Origin: Paludibaculum fermentans
GTDB lineage: Bacteria; Acidobacteriota; Terriglobia; Bryobacterales; Bryobacteraceae
Assembly (NCBI RefSeq): GCF_015277775.1
Contig: NZ_CP063849.1
Coordinates: 7,889,501-7,953,500, forward strand
DNA length: 64,000 nucleotides
Direction: 5' to 3'
Part shown: positions 29,103 to 36,757 of the stretch, piece after piece
Layout: each line of letters begins with the position of its first letter
Position numbering within the stretch: position 1 is the first letter of the stretch
The notes under the pieces: model-generated
Told to the model about the DNA's origin: nothing
Database searches by the model: none
The model's input: the letters and a program-made list of their open reading frames with translations, nothing else
Position numbers and translations under genes: made by a program

Positions 29103-30977
29103 TTACGGCAGGCTGAAGACAACGAGGGTGTTGTCGAGCTTGCCGAGGCTGGCTTCGTGGCCTCCGGCGGCGACGGCGACGAACTGTTTGCCGCCGGTCT
29201 GGTAGGTCATGGGGACGGCCCGGGAGCTGGCCGGGAGCTGACCGCGCCAGAGCTCCTTGCCGGTTTCGATGTCGTAGGCCTTGAGGAAGGGATCGAGGGT
29301 GGCTCCGAGGAAGACGAGGCCGCCGGCGGTGGCGATGGGTCCGCCGAGCAGGATGGAGCCGAACCTGGTGGCGACGGGCTCGGGCATGCCGGGGAAGGCA
29401 CCGACGGGGACCTGCCATTTCAAGGCTCCGGTGGAGGCGTCGATGGCGGCGAGGGTGCCCCATGGCGGAGGCGTGCAGGGGACGCCGCTGGGGGCGCGCA
29501 GCAGGACGCGGGACATGGCGTAGGGGGCGCCTTTCTGTTCTGTGATTTCGGCTCCGATGCGGTTGTTGCTGCGCGCCTCTTTAAAGTCGGCGGCCGGAAT
29601 GAGCTTGATGACGGCGGCGAGGTTATTGATGGGCACGATGAGGGTGTTGTGATCGCGATCCCAGGCGAGTCCGCCCCACTGCATGCCGCCGACGTTGCCG
29701 GGGATGATGAGGGAGCCCTGGAGGCTGGGCGGCGTGAAGATGCCCTCGTTGCGGAGGGCGGCGATCTGGTCGCGGCACCAGGTTTTGTCGGTCTCATTCA
29801 GGCCGAAGGCTTCCTCGGCCGGGAGACTCTGGCGCGTCCAGGCTTTGGGCATCAGCGGCACGGGCTGGGTGGGCGAGGACTGCTCTCCGGGTATGTCGCT
29901 GGCGGGGACTTTGCGCTCCTCAACGTCGAAGAGGGGCGCGCCGGTGGTGCGGTCGAGCAGGAAGAGGTGGCCGGTTTTGGAGCCAAAGGCCACGGCGGGG
30001 ATGCTCTGGCCGCGGCGCTGGAACGTGAAGAGAGTGGGCTGGTTGGCGACGTCGTAATCCCAGATGTCGTGATGGACGGTCTGGAAGCCCCAGATGCGTT
30101 TGCCAGTGGCGGCGTCGAGGGCGACGACGGAGTTGGCGTCGCGGTTGTCGCCGGGGCGGAGGCCGCCGTAGTAGTCGGGACTGGAGCTGCCGGTGGGGAT
30201 GAAGACGAGGTTGCGCTTGGGGTCGGTGGAGAGGATGGACCAGGCGTTGGCGGCTCCGGTGTTGGCGGTGTCGATGGGGTGCCAGGTCCACTTCAAGGCA
30301 CCGGTGCGGGCATCGAAGGCGCGGACCTCGCCCGAGACGCTTCTGGCGCGGTGGTTGTCGGCGATGGCGGAGCCGACGATGACCAGGCCGTTGATGACGG
30401 CTGGCGGGGAGGTCTCTTCGTACTCGCCTTTGTACTCCGGACCGCGCTTAAGGCCGGTTTCCAGGTTGATCTCGCCTTTGCCGGCGAAGTCCGCACAGGG
30501 GGCGCCGGTGGCGGCGTCGAGGGCGGTGAGGCGGGCGTCGATGCTGGAGAAGAAGATGCGTTGGCGGCAGGGGGCGCCTGCTTTGGCCTTGGGGTCGGAC
30601 CAAAAGGTGACACCGCGGTTGGCGAAGTCGCCGTAGTCGCCCGGGATGATTTTGGCGTCGTAGGACCACTTCTGCTTGCCGGTGGCGGCATCGAGGGCGA
30701 ACACGTGGCCGTAGGGCGTGCCGATGTACATGACGCCGTCGATCACGATGGGGGTGGCTTCGAAGGCGGGCGCCCTGCCCCGGCCGGGCGGCGTGAGGGG
30801 TTCACCGGTGGAGAAGGTCCAGGCGACCTTGAGTGAGGTGACGTTGCCGCGATGGATCTGTTTGAGTGGGGAGTATTTCGAGCCACCCTCGTCGCCGCCG
30901 TAGACGGGCCAGTTGGTGTCGCCTGCGGAGAGGATGGAGCACACAAGGAGGGCGGCCCAGCGCCAGTGGGTAGACAT
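29103..30977 (-). CDS. PQQ-dependent dehydrogenase (quinoprotein), exported
   Basis: A 624-residue quinoprotein of the glucose/quinate/alcohol dehydrogenase superfamily. The ATG at 30977 starts a signal peptide (MSTHWRWAALLVCSILSAG); an upstream open frame is not protein-like. The mature part begins NWPVYGGDEGGSKYSPLKQI, the usual first blade, and repeats of the type LDAATGKxxW mark the eight-bladed propeller. There are no membrane helices, so it is periplasmic and soluble. It oxidises a sugar or alcohol with PQQ and passes electrons to the respiratory chain. The substrate is not deducible, and no PQQ biosynthesis or cytochrome gene lies in the window. Two small genes (31009, 31501) precede it closely in the same direction. 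Confidence 0.85.
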   Translation of the reverse strand: MSTHWRWAALLVCSILSAGDTNWPVYGGDEGGSKYSPLKQIHRGNVTSLKVAWTFSTGEPLTPPGRGRAPAFEATPIVIDGVMYIGTPYGHVFALDAATGKQKWSYDAKIIPGDYGDFANRGVTFWSDPKAKAGAPCRQRIFFSSIDARLTALDAATGAPCADFAGKGEINLETGLKRGPEYKGEYEETSPPAVINGLVIVGSAIADNHRARSVSGEVRAFDARTGALKWTWHPIDTANTGAANAWSILSTDPKRNLVFIPTGSSSPDYYGGLRPGDNRDANSVVALDAATGKRIWGFQTVHHDIWDYDVANQPTLFTFQRRGQSIPAVAFGSKTGHLFLLDRTTGAPLFDVEERKVPASDIPGEQSSPTQPVPLMPKAWTRQSLPAEEAFGLNETDKTWCRDQIAALRNEGIFTPPSLQGSLIIPGNVGGMQWGGLAWDRDHNTLIVPINNLAAVIKLIPAADFKEARSNNRIGAEITEQKGAPYAMSRVLLRAPSGVPCTPPPWGTLAAIDASTGALKWQVPVGAFPGMPEPVATRFGSILLGGPIATAGGLVFLGATLDPFLKAYDIETGKELWRGQLPASSRAVPMTYQTGGKQFVAVAAGGHEASLGKLDNTLVVFSLP

Positions 30978-31008
30978 GAAGGCAGTGTCGCAGGTCTGTT
31001 GGTGGGGC

Positions 31009-31485
31009 TCAACCGCGGAGGAAGAGATCTTTGGTGGCCTCGATCCCCTCCCAGCCAGTGAGGAGGAGCGCTCCGGCGGCCCAGAGGTAGTGGCCAATGG
31101 CGGGCTCGATCTTCTCCTGCACAAAGAAGATCCAGGTGAAGATCAGGCAGAGAATGACCGGGTACAGCAGGAAGCCGCGCGATCCGCGCAATGAGCGGGT
31201 GAGGCGGGCTCCGAGATAGAAGACCGCCACGATGTTGAGGTAGCCGCTACTGAACGCCAGGAAGTTGAACTTCTCAGGCTCGCTGATGCTGGAAAGAGTG
31301 ACGGCCGCACAGAGCCAGCCGGGGATGCCGGTGCCGCCTATGCGCACTGCCGGCAGAATGAAGCTCAAAACGAAGATGGCGGAGCCGATTGCCAGGCAGG
31401 CAGTAGAGCCGGCGCTGGGACCTGAATCCTGCGGTAAACCGTGGTCCGCCGGCGGCGGGGCGCCTTCGTCAGGTTCGGTGTCCAT
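31009..31485 (-). CDS. Small integral membrane protein
   Basis: A 158-residue protein with a polar, Pro-rich N-terminus of about 25 residues and then roughly four hydrophobic segments: TACLAIGSAIFVLSFILPAV, the stretch around residue 55-65, YLNIVAVFYLGA, LLYPVILCLIFTWIFFV and YLWAAGALLLTGW. No family is recognised. It sits 15 bases behind the 257-residue secreted protein gene and 31 bases before the PQQ dehydrogenase, so a three-gene transcript is likely. A role as a membrane partner or redox anchor for the dehydrogenase is only inferred from position. Confidence 0.65.
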   Translation of the reverse strand: MDTEPDEGAPPPADHGLPQDSGPSAGSTACLAIGSAIFVLSFILPAVRIGGTGIPGWLCAAVTLSSISEPEKFNFLAFSSGYLNIVAVFYLGARLTRSLRGSRGFLLYPVILCLIFTWIFFVQEKIEPAIGHYLWAAGALLLTGWEGIEATKDLFLRG

Positions 31486-31500
31486 CGTCGTGACGCACGA

Positions 31501-32274
31501 TCAGAGGGCGAGCTTGCCTTCGAACATCATGTCCTTCAGCTTGAACTTCCGTTTGATCGACAGTTCTCCGAGCTTGGTGGCGAACTCGACTTCCTTGTCT
31601 TCCAGCTCGATGAGGTGCGTGCGCGGGAAGCTGAAGCTGAAGGCGAACGAGTTGGTTTGTGAGACCTGGACGACCAGGGGCTGCAGCTTGTCGTGGGCCT
31701 TCCAACTGAGGCTGGTGGCTTCCTTGATCTCGGCTTCCACCCTAGGTGTGAGCTGACGAGGGCGTTCGGTGGCGGCTTCGTTCTTCCTGGGCGGGCCGGA
31801 GACGTTGATGACGTAGAACTGGTCTTCCTTTTCGAGGAAAGCCTTGGCTTGGGGTGACGTTGCGGCCTCCGCGCCCATCTTTGAGTAGACGAGAGCCATC
31901 TTCATGGGCAAGGCGCTCATCCAGCGAACGGTGTAGATGACGCTGGGGGCGGCCACTGGGCCGTCATTCGTTACGCCACGGCCGCCGCCGCCCGATTCCG
32001 TGGGCGCGCCGCCGGCGTCCGCTGTGGGCGTGGCTCCACCACCACCGCCGCGCCCGCCACGGCCACGGCCGCCGCCACCGCCGGACGGCATGGTGGAGCC
32101 TACTGTAACGGAGACTGGCTTGGCCCAGGGAGAATCGCTGAGGATGTGCTGGAGCTCCTTCTCATTCCATTCCGCGGGCTTTTTGGCCGCCCAGGGTTCC
32201 TCCGCCCAAGTAGGGATGGGCCAAGCGGCGGCGCCAAGCAGGCAGAGGGCATCACGACGATTCCAACCGGGCAT
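31501..32274 (-). CDS. Secreted protein with Gly-rich tract
   Basis: A 257-residue protein with an ideal AGGAGG ahead of its ATG and a signal peptide carrying a twin-arginine-like start (MPGWNRRDALCLLGAAAWPI). A short conserved stretch, WNEKELQHILSDSPWAKPV, is followed by a Gly/Arg-rich low-complexity tract (about residues 65-105). The C-terminal part is globular, with VIYTVRWMSALPMKMAL and a final segment about Phe/Leu side chains and lipophilic strands. I recognise the layout only as a family of uncharacterised Acidobacteria proteins. It heads a probable operon with a membrane protein and the PQQ dehydrogenase. Confidence 0.65.
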   Translation of the reverse strand: MPGWNRRDALCLLGAAAWPIPTWAEEPWAAKKPAEWNEKELQHILSDSPWAKPVSVTVGSTMPSGGGGGRGRGGRGGGGGATPTADAGGAPTESGGGGRGVTNDGPVAAPSVIYTVRWMSALPMKMALVYSKMGAEAATSPQAKAFLEKEDQFYVINVSGPPRKNEAATERPRQLTPRVEAEIKEATSLSWKAHDKLQPLVVQVSQTNSFAFSFSFPRTHLIELEDKEVEFATKLGELSIKRKFKLKDMMFEGKLAL

Positions 32275-32366
32275 ACAGGACCTCCTGAGTACGATTCACT
32301 CAGAAGCATACACCAAGGCTGGCAGTCCCGCCAGCGGAGCAGCGGGTCCGATTGTCTCCGCTGCAA

Positions 32367-33569
32367 TTATTCCGTGGGCGTGGACTTGGCGGGCGCGTAG
32401 GCCCAGAAGTCCTGCTGGACGCGGTCCTGCATCTCGCCGAGGATACCCTGCACTTTGCTGTGCGATTCATCCTTCACGATGAAGCCGACGTGGTGCTGCT
32501 TGTCCATGCGCCAGACGATCTCGGGGTATTGATAGGCGGAGGTATCGGGGCGTTCCTGTTTGGCTAGGGAGACGAGCAGGCCGGCGTAGTCGTTGCGCGC
32601 CGCGGGTACGTTGTATTCGCTTTTGCCGCCGGCGACTTCGATGCGGGCCCATTCGGCCCAGAGGTTGATGCCGGTGGCGGCCTCGACGAGTTCGGCGATG
32701 TGGGCGCCGCCGACGCGGGCCGCGGTCTCGAGGAAGTACACTTTGCCGTCGAGCTTGCCGATGATGTACTCGGTGTGGGAGACGCCGCGCACCAGGCCCA
32801 GGGATTTGAGCAGGTGCTGGTTGAGTTCGAGAAGTTCCTTCTCCTGCTCGCTGCCGCGTTCCAGCAGGCGGGTGGTGAAGATGCCGCCGCCCTGGGCGAC
32901 GTCGAGGGGCGGGCGTCCGTAGCCGCTGGCCACGGCGAAGAGGATCTCGCGGTCGTTCACGATGGAATCGACGTGGAAGATGTCGCCGGGGACGTAGCGC
33001 TCCAGCAGGTAGTTGGGCGCGTTGTCGCCGAGTTCGTGGATGAGCGACCAGAGTTCATCGGCGGTTTCGACCTTGCGGATGCCGATGGAACCGGCAAAGC
33101 TGCGTGGTTTGAGAACCCAGGGGGCAGGGGTGCGTTCGACGAAGCGGCGGATGCGCTCGTGGTTCAGGATGTGGACGAACTCAGGCACGGCGATGGCGGC
33201 TTCGTTGGCGCACATGCGCATGGCGAGCTTGTCGCGGAAGCGGCGCACGGTGGTTTCGCCCATGCCCGGGATGCGGAGGTGTTCGCGCAGGGAGGCGGCG
33301 AGTTCGAGGTCGAAGTCGTCGAGGGGGACGATGCGGTCGAGGTGCTCAGTGCGGGCGAGGAAGGCGACGGCCTTGAATGTGTCCTCGCGGTTCCACACTT
33401 TGTTCTCGTCGGGCATGTAGAAGACTTCGTCGACGGCATCGCGCGGCCATTGGTCTTTGAGGCTGAGCGAGGTGAGGAGCAGGACGCGGGCGCCTTCGGC
33501 CTTGGCCTTGTAAAGGAAGGCATGGCCCTTCTGGTAGCTGGCGATAGCCAGGATCGTGGGTGGACGCAT
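32367..33569 (-). CDS. ATP-grasp domain protein
   Basis: A 400-residue ATP-grasp enzyme. The N-terminal pre-ATP-grasp fold begins RPPTILAIASYQKGHAFLY. The central part PWVLKPRSFAGSIGIRKV supplies the ATP-binding Lys and Gly-rich loop, and the C-terminal lobe has VYFLETAARVGGAHIAELV with the metal-binding Glu and following residues (the family's E-x-N/A-x-R pattern). Such enzymes ligate a carboxylate to an amine or thiol via an acyl phosphate, as in carnosine synthase or biotin carboxylase. The substrate is unknown. It lies five bases behind a 75-residue Cys-motif protein, which itself overlaps an ArsA-like ATPase gene, so the three are co-transcribed. Confidence 0.82.
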   Translation of the reverse strand: MRPPTILAIASYQKGHAFLYKAKAEGARVLLLTSLSLKDQWPRDAVDEVFYMPDENKVWNREDTFKAVAFLARTEHLDRIVPLDDFDLELAASLREHLRIPGMGETTVRRFRDKLAMRMCANEAAIAVPEFVHILNHERIRRFVERTPAPWVLKPRSFAGSIGIRKVETADELWSLIHELGDNAPNYLLERYVPGDIFHVDSIVNDREILFAVASGYGRPPLDVAQGGGIFTTRLLERGSEQEKELLELNQHLLKSLGLVRGVSHTEYIIGKLDGKVYFLETAARVGGAHIAELVEAATGINLWAEWARIEVAGGKSEYNVPAARNDYAGLLVSLAKQERPDTSAYQYPEIVWRMDKQHHVGFIVKDESHSKVQGILGEMQDRVQQDFWAYAPAKSTPTE

Positions 33570-33574
33570 AAGGA

Positions 33575-33802
33575 CTACTCGACCGGGACTTTCGTGCCCT
33601 TGGTTTCGGGCTGGGAGAGATTCTCGATGCGAGCGTCGATGAGCGCGCGAATGCCTTTCAGGAACTCGATACGCGCGGTGTCGAAGTGTTGTTTAGCGCC
33701 TTCGGGCGGGCCGATCTTGCGCAGGAACTCACTCATGGCTGGTCCGGCGCCGCCGCAGAAGCAACTGCCGCAATTTGCCGAATTGGTCTTGTCATCGATC
33801 AT
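33575..33802 (-). CDS. 75-residue protein with N-terminal CxxCxC motif
   Basis: The ATG at 33802 overlaps the ArsA-like stop as ATGA, which fixes the start. The product begins MIDDKTNSANCGSCFCGGAG with Cys11, Cys14 and Cys16, a possible metal or Fe-S site. It continues as an amphipathic helical segment, IEFLKGIRALIDARIENL, and a polar tail. No family is recognised. The Cys cluster next to an ArsA/Get3-type ATPase and an ATP-grasp enzyme suggests a metal or sulfur carrier or a small regulatory partner. That is inference from gene order alone. Confidence 0.7.
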   Translation of the reverse strand: MIDDKTNSANCGSCFCGGAGPAMSEFLRKIGPPEGAKQHFDTARIEFLKGIRALIDARIENLSQPETKGTKVPVE

Positions 33803-34989
33803 GGGCGCTCCTCCATCCTGACACTCAGGATGCCACCATCCAGCTTCGCGCGCACGGGGGTGAGCGCCATCATGGAGGCGGGCAGCCCGATGTGGCGGCG
33901 GATGGTTCCAATTTCGACGACGAGTTCGTCGCCTTTTTTGAAGAGACCCACCTCGCCTTTTTCGGTGAACGGGACGCGGAGGTGGACCTGATAATAGCCC
34001 TCGTGTTTGGTGAAGTCGTAGGGGCGTTCGGTGCGGGTTACAGCGGCCGGGTCGGCTTGGCCGTCGTAGAGGACGCGGGCCAGTTCCGTGATGCGGGGCA
34101 GGCCGAGCACCTCGTGGGGGAAGAGGGGAACCTGCGACACGGGGACTGGGGCGAAGTAGGTCACTACCTCGCCCAGGAAGTGCTGCTGGGAGGCGCGCCA
34201 CTCCAGGAAATAGGCGTCGGTGATGGTGTCGGGCAGGACGCGATTGACGATGACCTGGTCGACGGTGAGGCCGTGCAGGGAGAAGTAGACGAAGGCGCGC
34301 TGGGTTTCGCGGATCACCATCTTCTCGACGTTGGTGACGAGGCGGACGCTGGTGATGTTGGGGTCCTCCATCAGGGTGTCAATGCCTTCAATTTTGTTGA
34401 AGAGCTCCTTGACGTTGGCGAAGTAGGAGTCGGGCGGCAGTTCGACGGGCGAGACGCGGTTGGCGAGGGGCCGGACGGCGCGCAGGATGCCGCGCTGCAG
34501 GGGGAAGATGTGCTTCATGTACCAGTCGAGCGTGGTCGGCATGGAGACGAAGCGGAGGCTCTCGGCGGTGGGGGCGCAGTCGAGCACGACGACGTCGTAG
34601 CGCGATTCGCGGCGGTACTGGTTGACGTACATCATGGCGCTGAGTTCTTCCATGCCGGGGAAGATCGCCATCTCTTCGGCCTCGACGTCGTTGAGGCCGG
34701 AGGTGCGCAGGACGCCGGTGATGTAGCCGGCGATTTCGGCCCAGTGGCGTTTGATCTCCTTCTGGATGTTGACTTCGTGGATGGAGAGGTTGGGGGCGAT
34801 TTCCAGGGGTTCCGAAGTTTTGGCCTGGAAGAGGCCGGACTCCAGGTCGAAGGAGTCGGCCAGGGAATGGGCCGGGTCGACGCTCATCACCAGGGTGCGG
34901 TAGCCCAGTTCCGCCAGGCGGACGCCGGTGGCGGCGGCGACACTGGTTTTGCCAACCCCGCCTTTGCCGCTGTAGAGAAGAATGCGCAT
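33799..34989 (-). CDS. ArsA/Get3-like ATPase with C-terminal HSP20-like domain
   Basis: A 396-residue SIMIBI-class ATPase with the deviant P-loop GKGGVGKTS at 8-16, switch I SVDPAHSLADSF (about 41-52), switch II VVVLDCAPTAESLRF and the nucleotide-specificity segment VINRVLPD. The last 80 residues (YYQVHLRVPFTEKGEVGLFKKGDELVVEIG and on) are the ArsA_HSP20 beta-sandwich found in bacterial homologues outside arsenic operons. There are no arsenite-binding Cys pairs and no arsB or arsR neighbour, so an arsenite pump role is unlikely; membrane-protein targeting or a chaperone role is more plausible. It is the first gene of a leftward operon with the Cys-motif and ATP-grasp genes. Confidence 0.88.
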   Translation of the reverse strand: MRILLYSGKGGVGKTSVAAATGVRLAELGYRTLVMSVDPAHSLADSFDLESGLFQAKTSEPLEIAPNLSIHEVNIQKEIKRHWAEIAGYITGVLRTSGLNDVEAEEMAIFPGMEELSAMMYVNQYRRESRYDVVVLDCAPTAESLRFVSMPTTLDWYMKHIFPLQRGILRAVRPLANRVSPVELPPDSYFANVKELFNKIEGIDTLMEDPNITSVRLVTNVEKMVIRETQRAFVYFSLHGLTVDQVIVNRVLPDTITDAYFLEWRASQQHFLGEVVTYFAPVPVSQVPLFPHEVLGLPRITELARVLYDGQADPAAVTRTERPYDFTKHEGYYQVHLRVPFTEKGEVGLFKKGDELVVEIGTIRRHIGLPASMMALTPVRAKLDGGILSVRMEERP

Positions 34990-35075
34990 CTGCCTCTATG
35001 ATGCGCCCGGAGAGCGCGGAGTGGGATTTTCCGCAGCGGATGGCGGGCGGGGGTGGTGGATTACCATGGACATTC

Positions 35076-36743
35076 ATGGAGCGTCGCCAGTGGTTTCAGT
35101 TGATGGCCGTACTTTCGGCCGCGCAAGCCGTGCCGGCTCAACCGCCTGAGCGGCCGCCTGCGCCGAAATTCACGCCGGAGCAGGTGACGGCCGCCCTGAA
35201 GTTGCTGGGGCTGGAGTTCACGGAGGCCCAGGTGGATGCGATGCTGCCGGGGCTGGGGCGCGCGGCGCTGGATTATGAGCGGCTGCGCAAGATCGACGTG
35301 CCGCTGGAGACGGAGCCGGGGATCAGCTTCCATCCCGGGCTGCCGGGTAAACAGCCCAAGGGCGGGGTGTCGCGTTTCGCACCGCTGGTGAAGGCCGCAC
35401 CGGTGAAGAAGACGTGGTCGTCGGTGGAGGAGCTGGCGTTTGCTCCGGTTACGGAGCTGTCGGCCCTGCTGCGAGCGCGGCTGGTGAGTTCGACTGAGCT
35501 GACCAGGATGTACCTGGAGCGGCTGAAGCGGTTCGGGCCGAAGCTTTTGTGTGTCATTACCCTGACGGAAGAGTTGGCCTTGCAGCAGGCGAAGGCGGCG
35601 GATGCGGAGATCCGGGCCGGGCGGTATCGGGGGCCGCTGCATGGAGTTCCTTACGGGTTGAAGGACCTTTTTGCCACGAAGGGTATCAAGACCACGTGGG
35701 GCGCGGAGCCTTTTCAGGACCAGGTGCCGGATTACGACTGCACGGTCTACACGCGGTTGAAGAAGGCGGGCGCCGTACTGTTGGGCAAGCTCTCGATGGG
35801 GGCGCTGGCGCAGGGCGGATTGTGGTTTGGCGGGATGACGAAGACGCCGTGGAACCTGGAGCAGACCTCCAGCGGGTCGTCGGCCGGTTCCGCCGCGTCG
35901 ACTGGAGCCGGGCTGGTGGGGTTCGCGATCGGCACGGAGACGCGGGGATCGATTATCTCGCCGAGTATCCGTTGCGGCACGGTGGGGCTGCGGCCGACCT
36001 ATGGCCGGGTGCCTCGCACGGGGGCGATGGGGTTGAGCTGGACGATGGACAAGGTGGGGCCGATTTGCCGCTCCGTCGAAGACTGTGCCCTGGTGCTGAA
36101 TGCGCTGTATGGGCCTGACGGGCACGACCGCACGGTGACGGCGGCGCCGTTCCATTGGGAGCCGCGGCTGCCGCTGGCGCAACTGCGCATCGGGATCGCA
36201 CAGAAGTCGTTCGACCAGATGGCGGCCGGCGAGTCGAAAGACGTCTACCTGAAGGCGATTGGGGATTTGAAGGCGGCCGGGGTGAAGATGACCGCGGTGG
36301 AAGTGCCGGATTCCATGGCCGGGGCGTTGGGGCTGATTCTGACGGCGGAAGCGGCGACGGCCTTTGACGACATCACGCGGGACGGGCGGGTGGGGCAGTT
36401 GAAAGGGCAAGGTGCGGGCGACTGGCCGAATACGTTCCGGACGGCCCGGCTGATTCCGGCGGTGGAGTATTTGCGAGCCCAGCGCGCCCGCACGCTGCTG
36501 ATGGAGCAGATGGAGAAGTTCTTCCTGGATTGGGACGTGGTGGTGTGTCCGCCGTTCTCGAGCCTGGGGTCGACCAACCTGACCGGGCATCCGCAAGTGG
36601 TGGTGCCCTGTGGATTTTTGAAGGGCATGCCTCAAGGATTGAGCTTCCTGGGCCGATTGTGGGAAGAGGGGGCTCCGCTGCGGGTGGCTCTGGCCTATGA
36701 GCAGGCCACGAAATGGCACCTGCAACGGCCGCCGCTGGGTTAG
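35076..36743 (+). CDS. Exported amidase (amidase signature family)
   Basis: A 555-residue amidase. The ATG at 35076 starts a signal peptide (MERRQWFQLMAVLSAAQAVP, cleaved near PAQ). A 100-residue N-terminal part precedes the catalytic domain, whose triad is visible: Lys in YGLKDLFATKG, cis-Ser in TSSGSSAGSAAST and nucleophile Ser in GTETRGSI. The family hydrolyses amides such as fatty-acid amides, peptides or Gln; exported forms are common in soil bacteria. The substrate is not assignable. It is divergent from the ArsA-like operon and is followed after 14 bases by a glycosyltransferase fusion. A long open frame on the opposite strand is a GC artefact. Confidence 0.9.
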   Translation: MERRQWFQLMAVLSAAQAVPAQPPERPPAPKFTPEQVTAALKLLGLEFTEAQVDAMLPGLGRAALDYERLRKIDVPLETEPGISFHPGLPGKQPKGGVSRFAPLVKAAPVKKTWSSVEELAFAPVTELSALLRARLVSSTELTRMYLERLKRFGPKLLCVITLTEELALQQAKAADAEIRAGRYRGPLHGVPYGLKDLFATKGIKTTWGAEPFQDQVPDYDCTVYTRLKKAGAVLLGKLSMGALAQGGLWFGGMTKTPWNLEQTSSGSSAGSAASTGAGLVGFAIGTETRGSIISPSIRCGTVGLRPTYGRVPRTGAMGLSWTMDKVGPICRSVEDCALVLNALYGPDGHDRTVTAAPFHWEPRLPLAQLRIGIAQKSFDQMAAGESKDVYLKAIGDLKAAGVKMTAVEVPDSMAGALGLILTAEAATAFDDITRDGRVGQLKGQGAGDWPNTFRTARLIPAVEYLRAQRARTLLMEQMEKFFLDWDVVVCPPFSSLGSTNLTGHPQVVVPCGFLKGMPQGLSFLGRLWEEGAPLRVALAYEQATKWHLQRPPLG

Positions 36744-36757
36744 GTTACAGAAGAACA

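Noticed and set aside
33575-34201. A 208-codon frame extending the 75-residue Cys-motif protein upstream
   Set aside because: The upstream 130 codons are Pro/Arg-rich antiparallel noise inside the ArsA-like gene. The ATG at 33802 overlapping its stop is the natural start.
33799-34989. Arsenite efflux ATPase (arsA of an ars operon)
   Set aside because: There is no arsB, arsR or arsD nearby, there are no paired Cys arsenite ligands, and an HSP20-like C-terminal domain typical of other roles is present.
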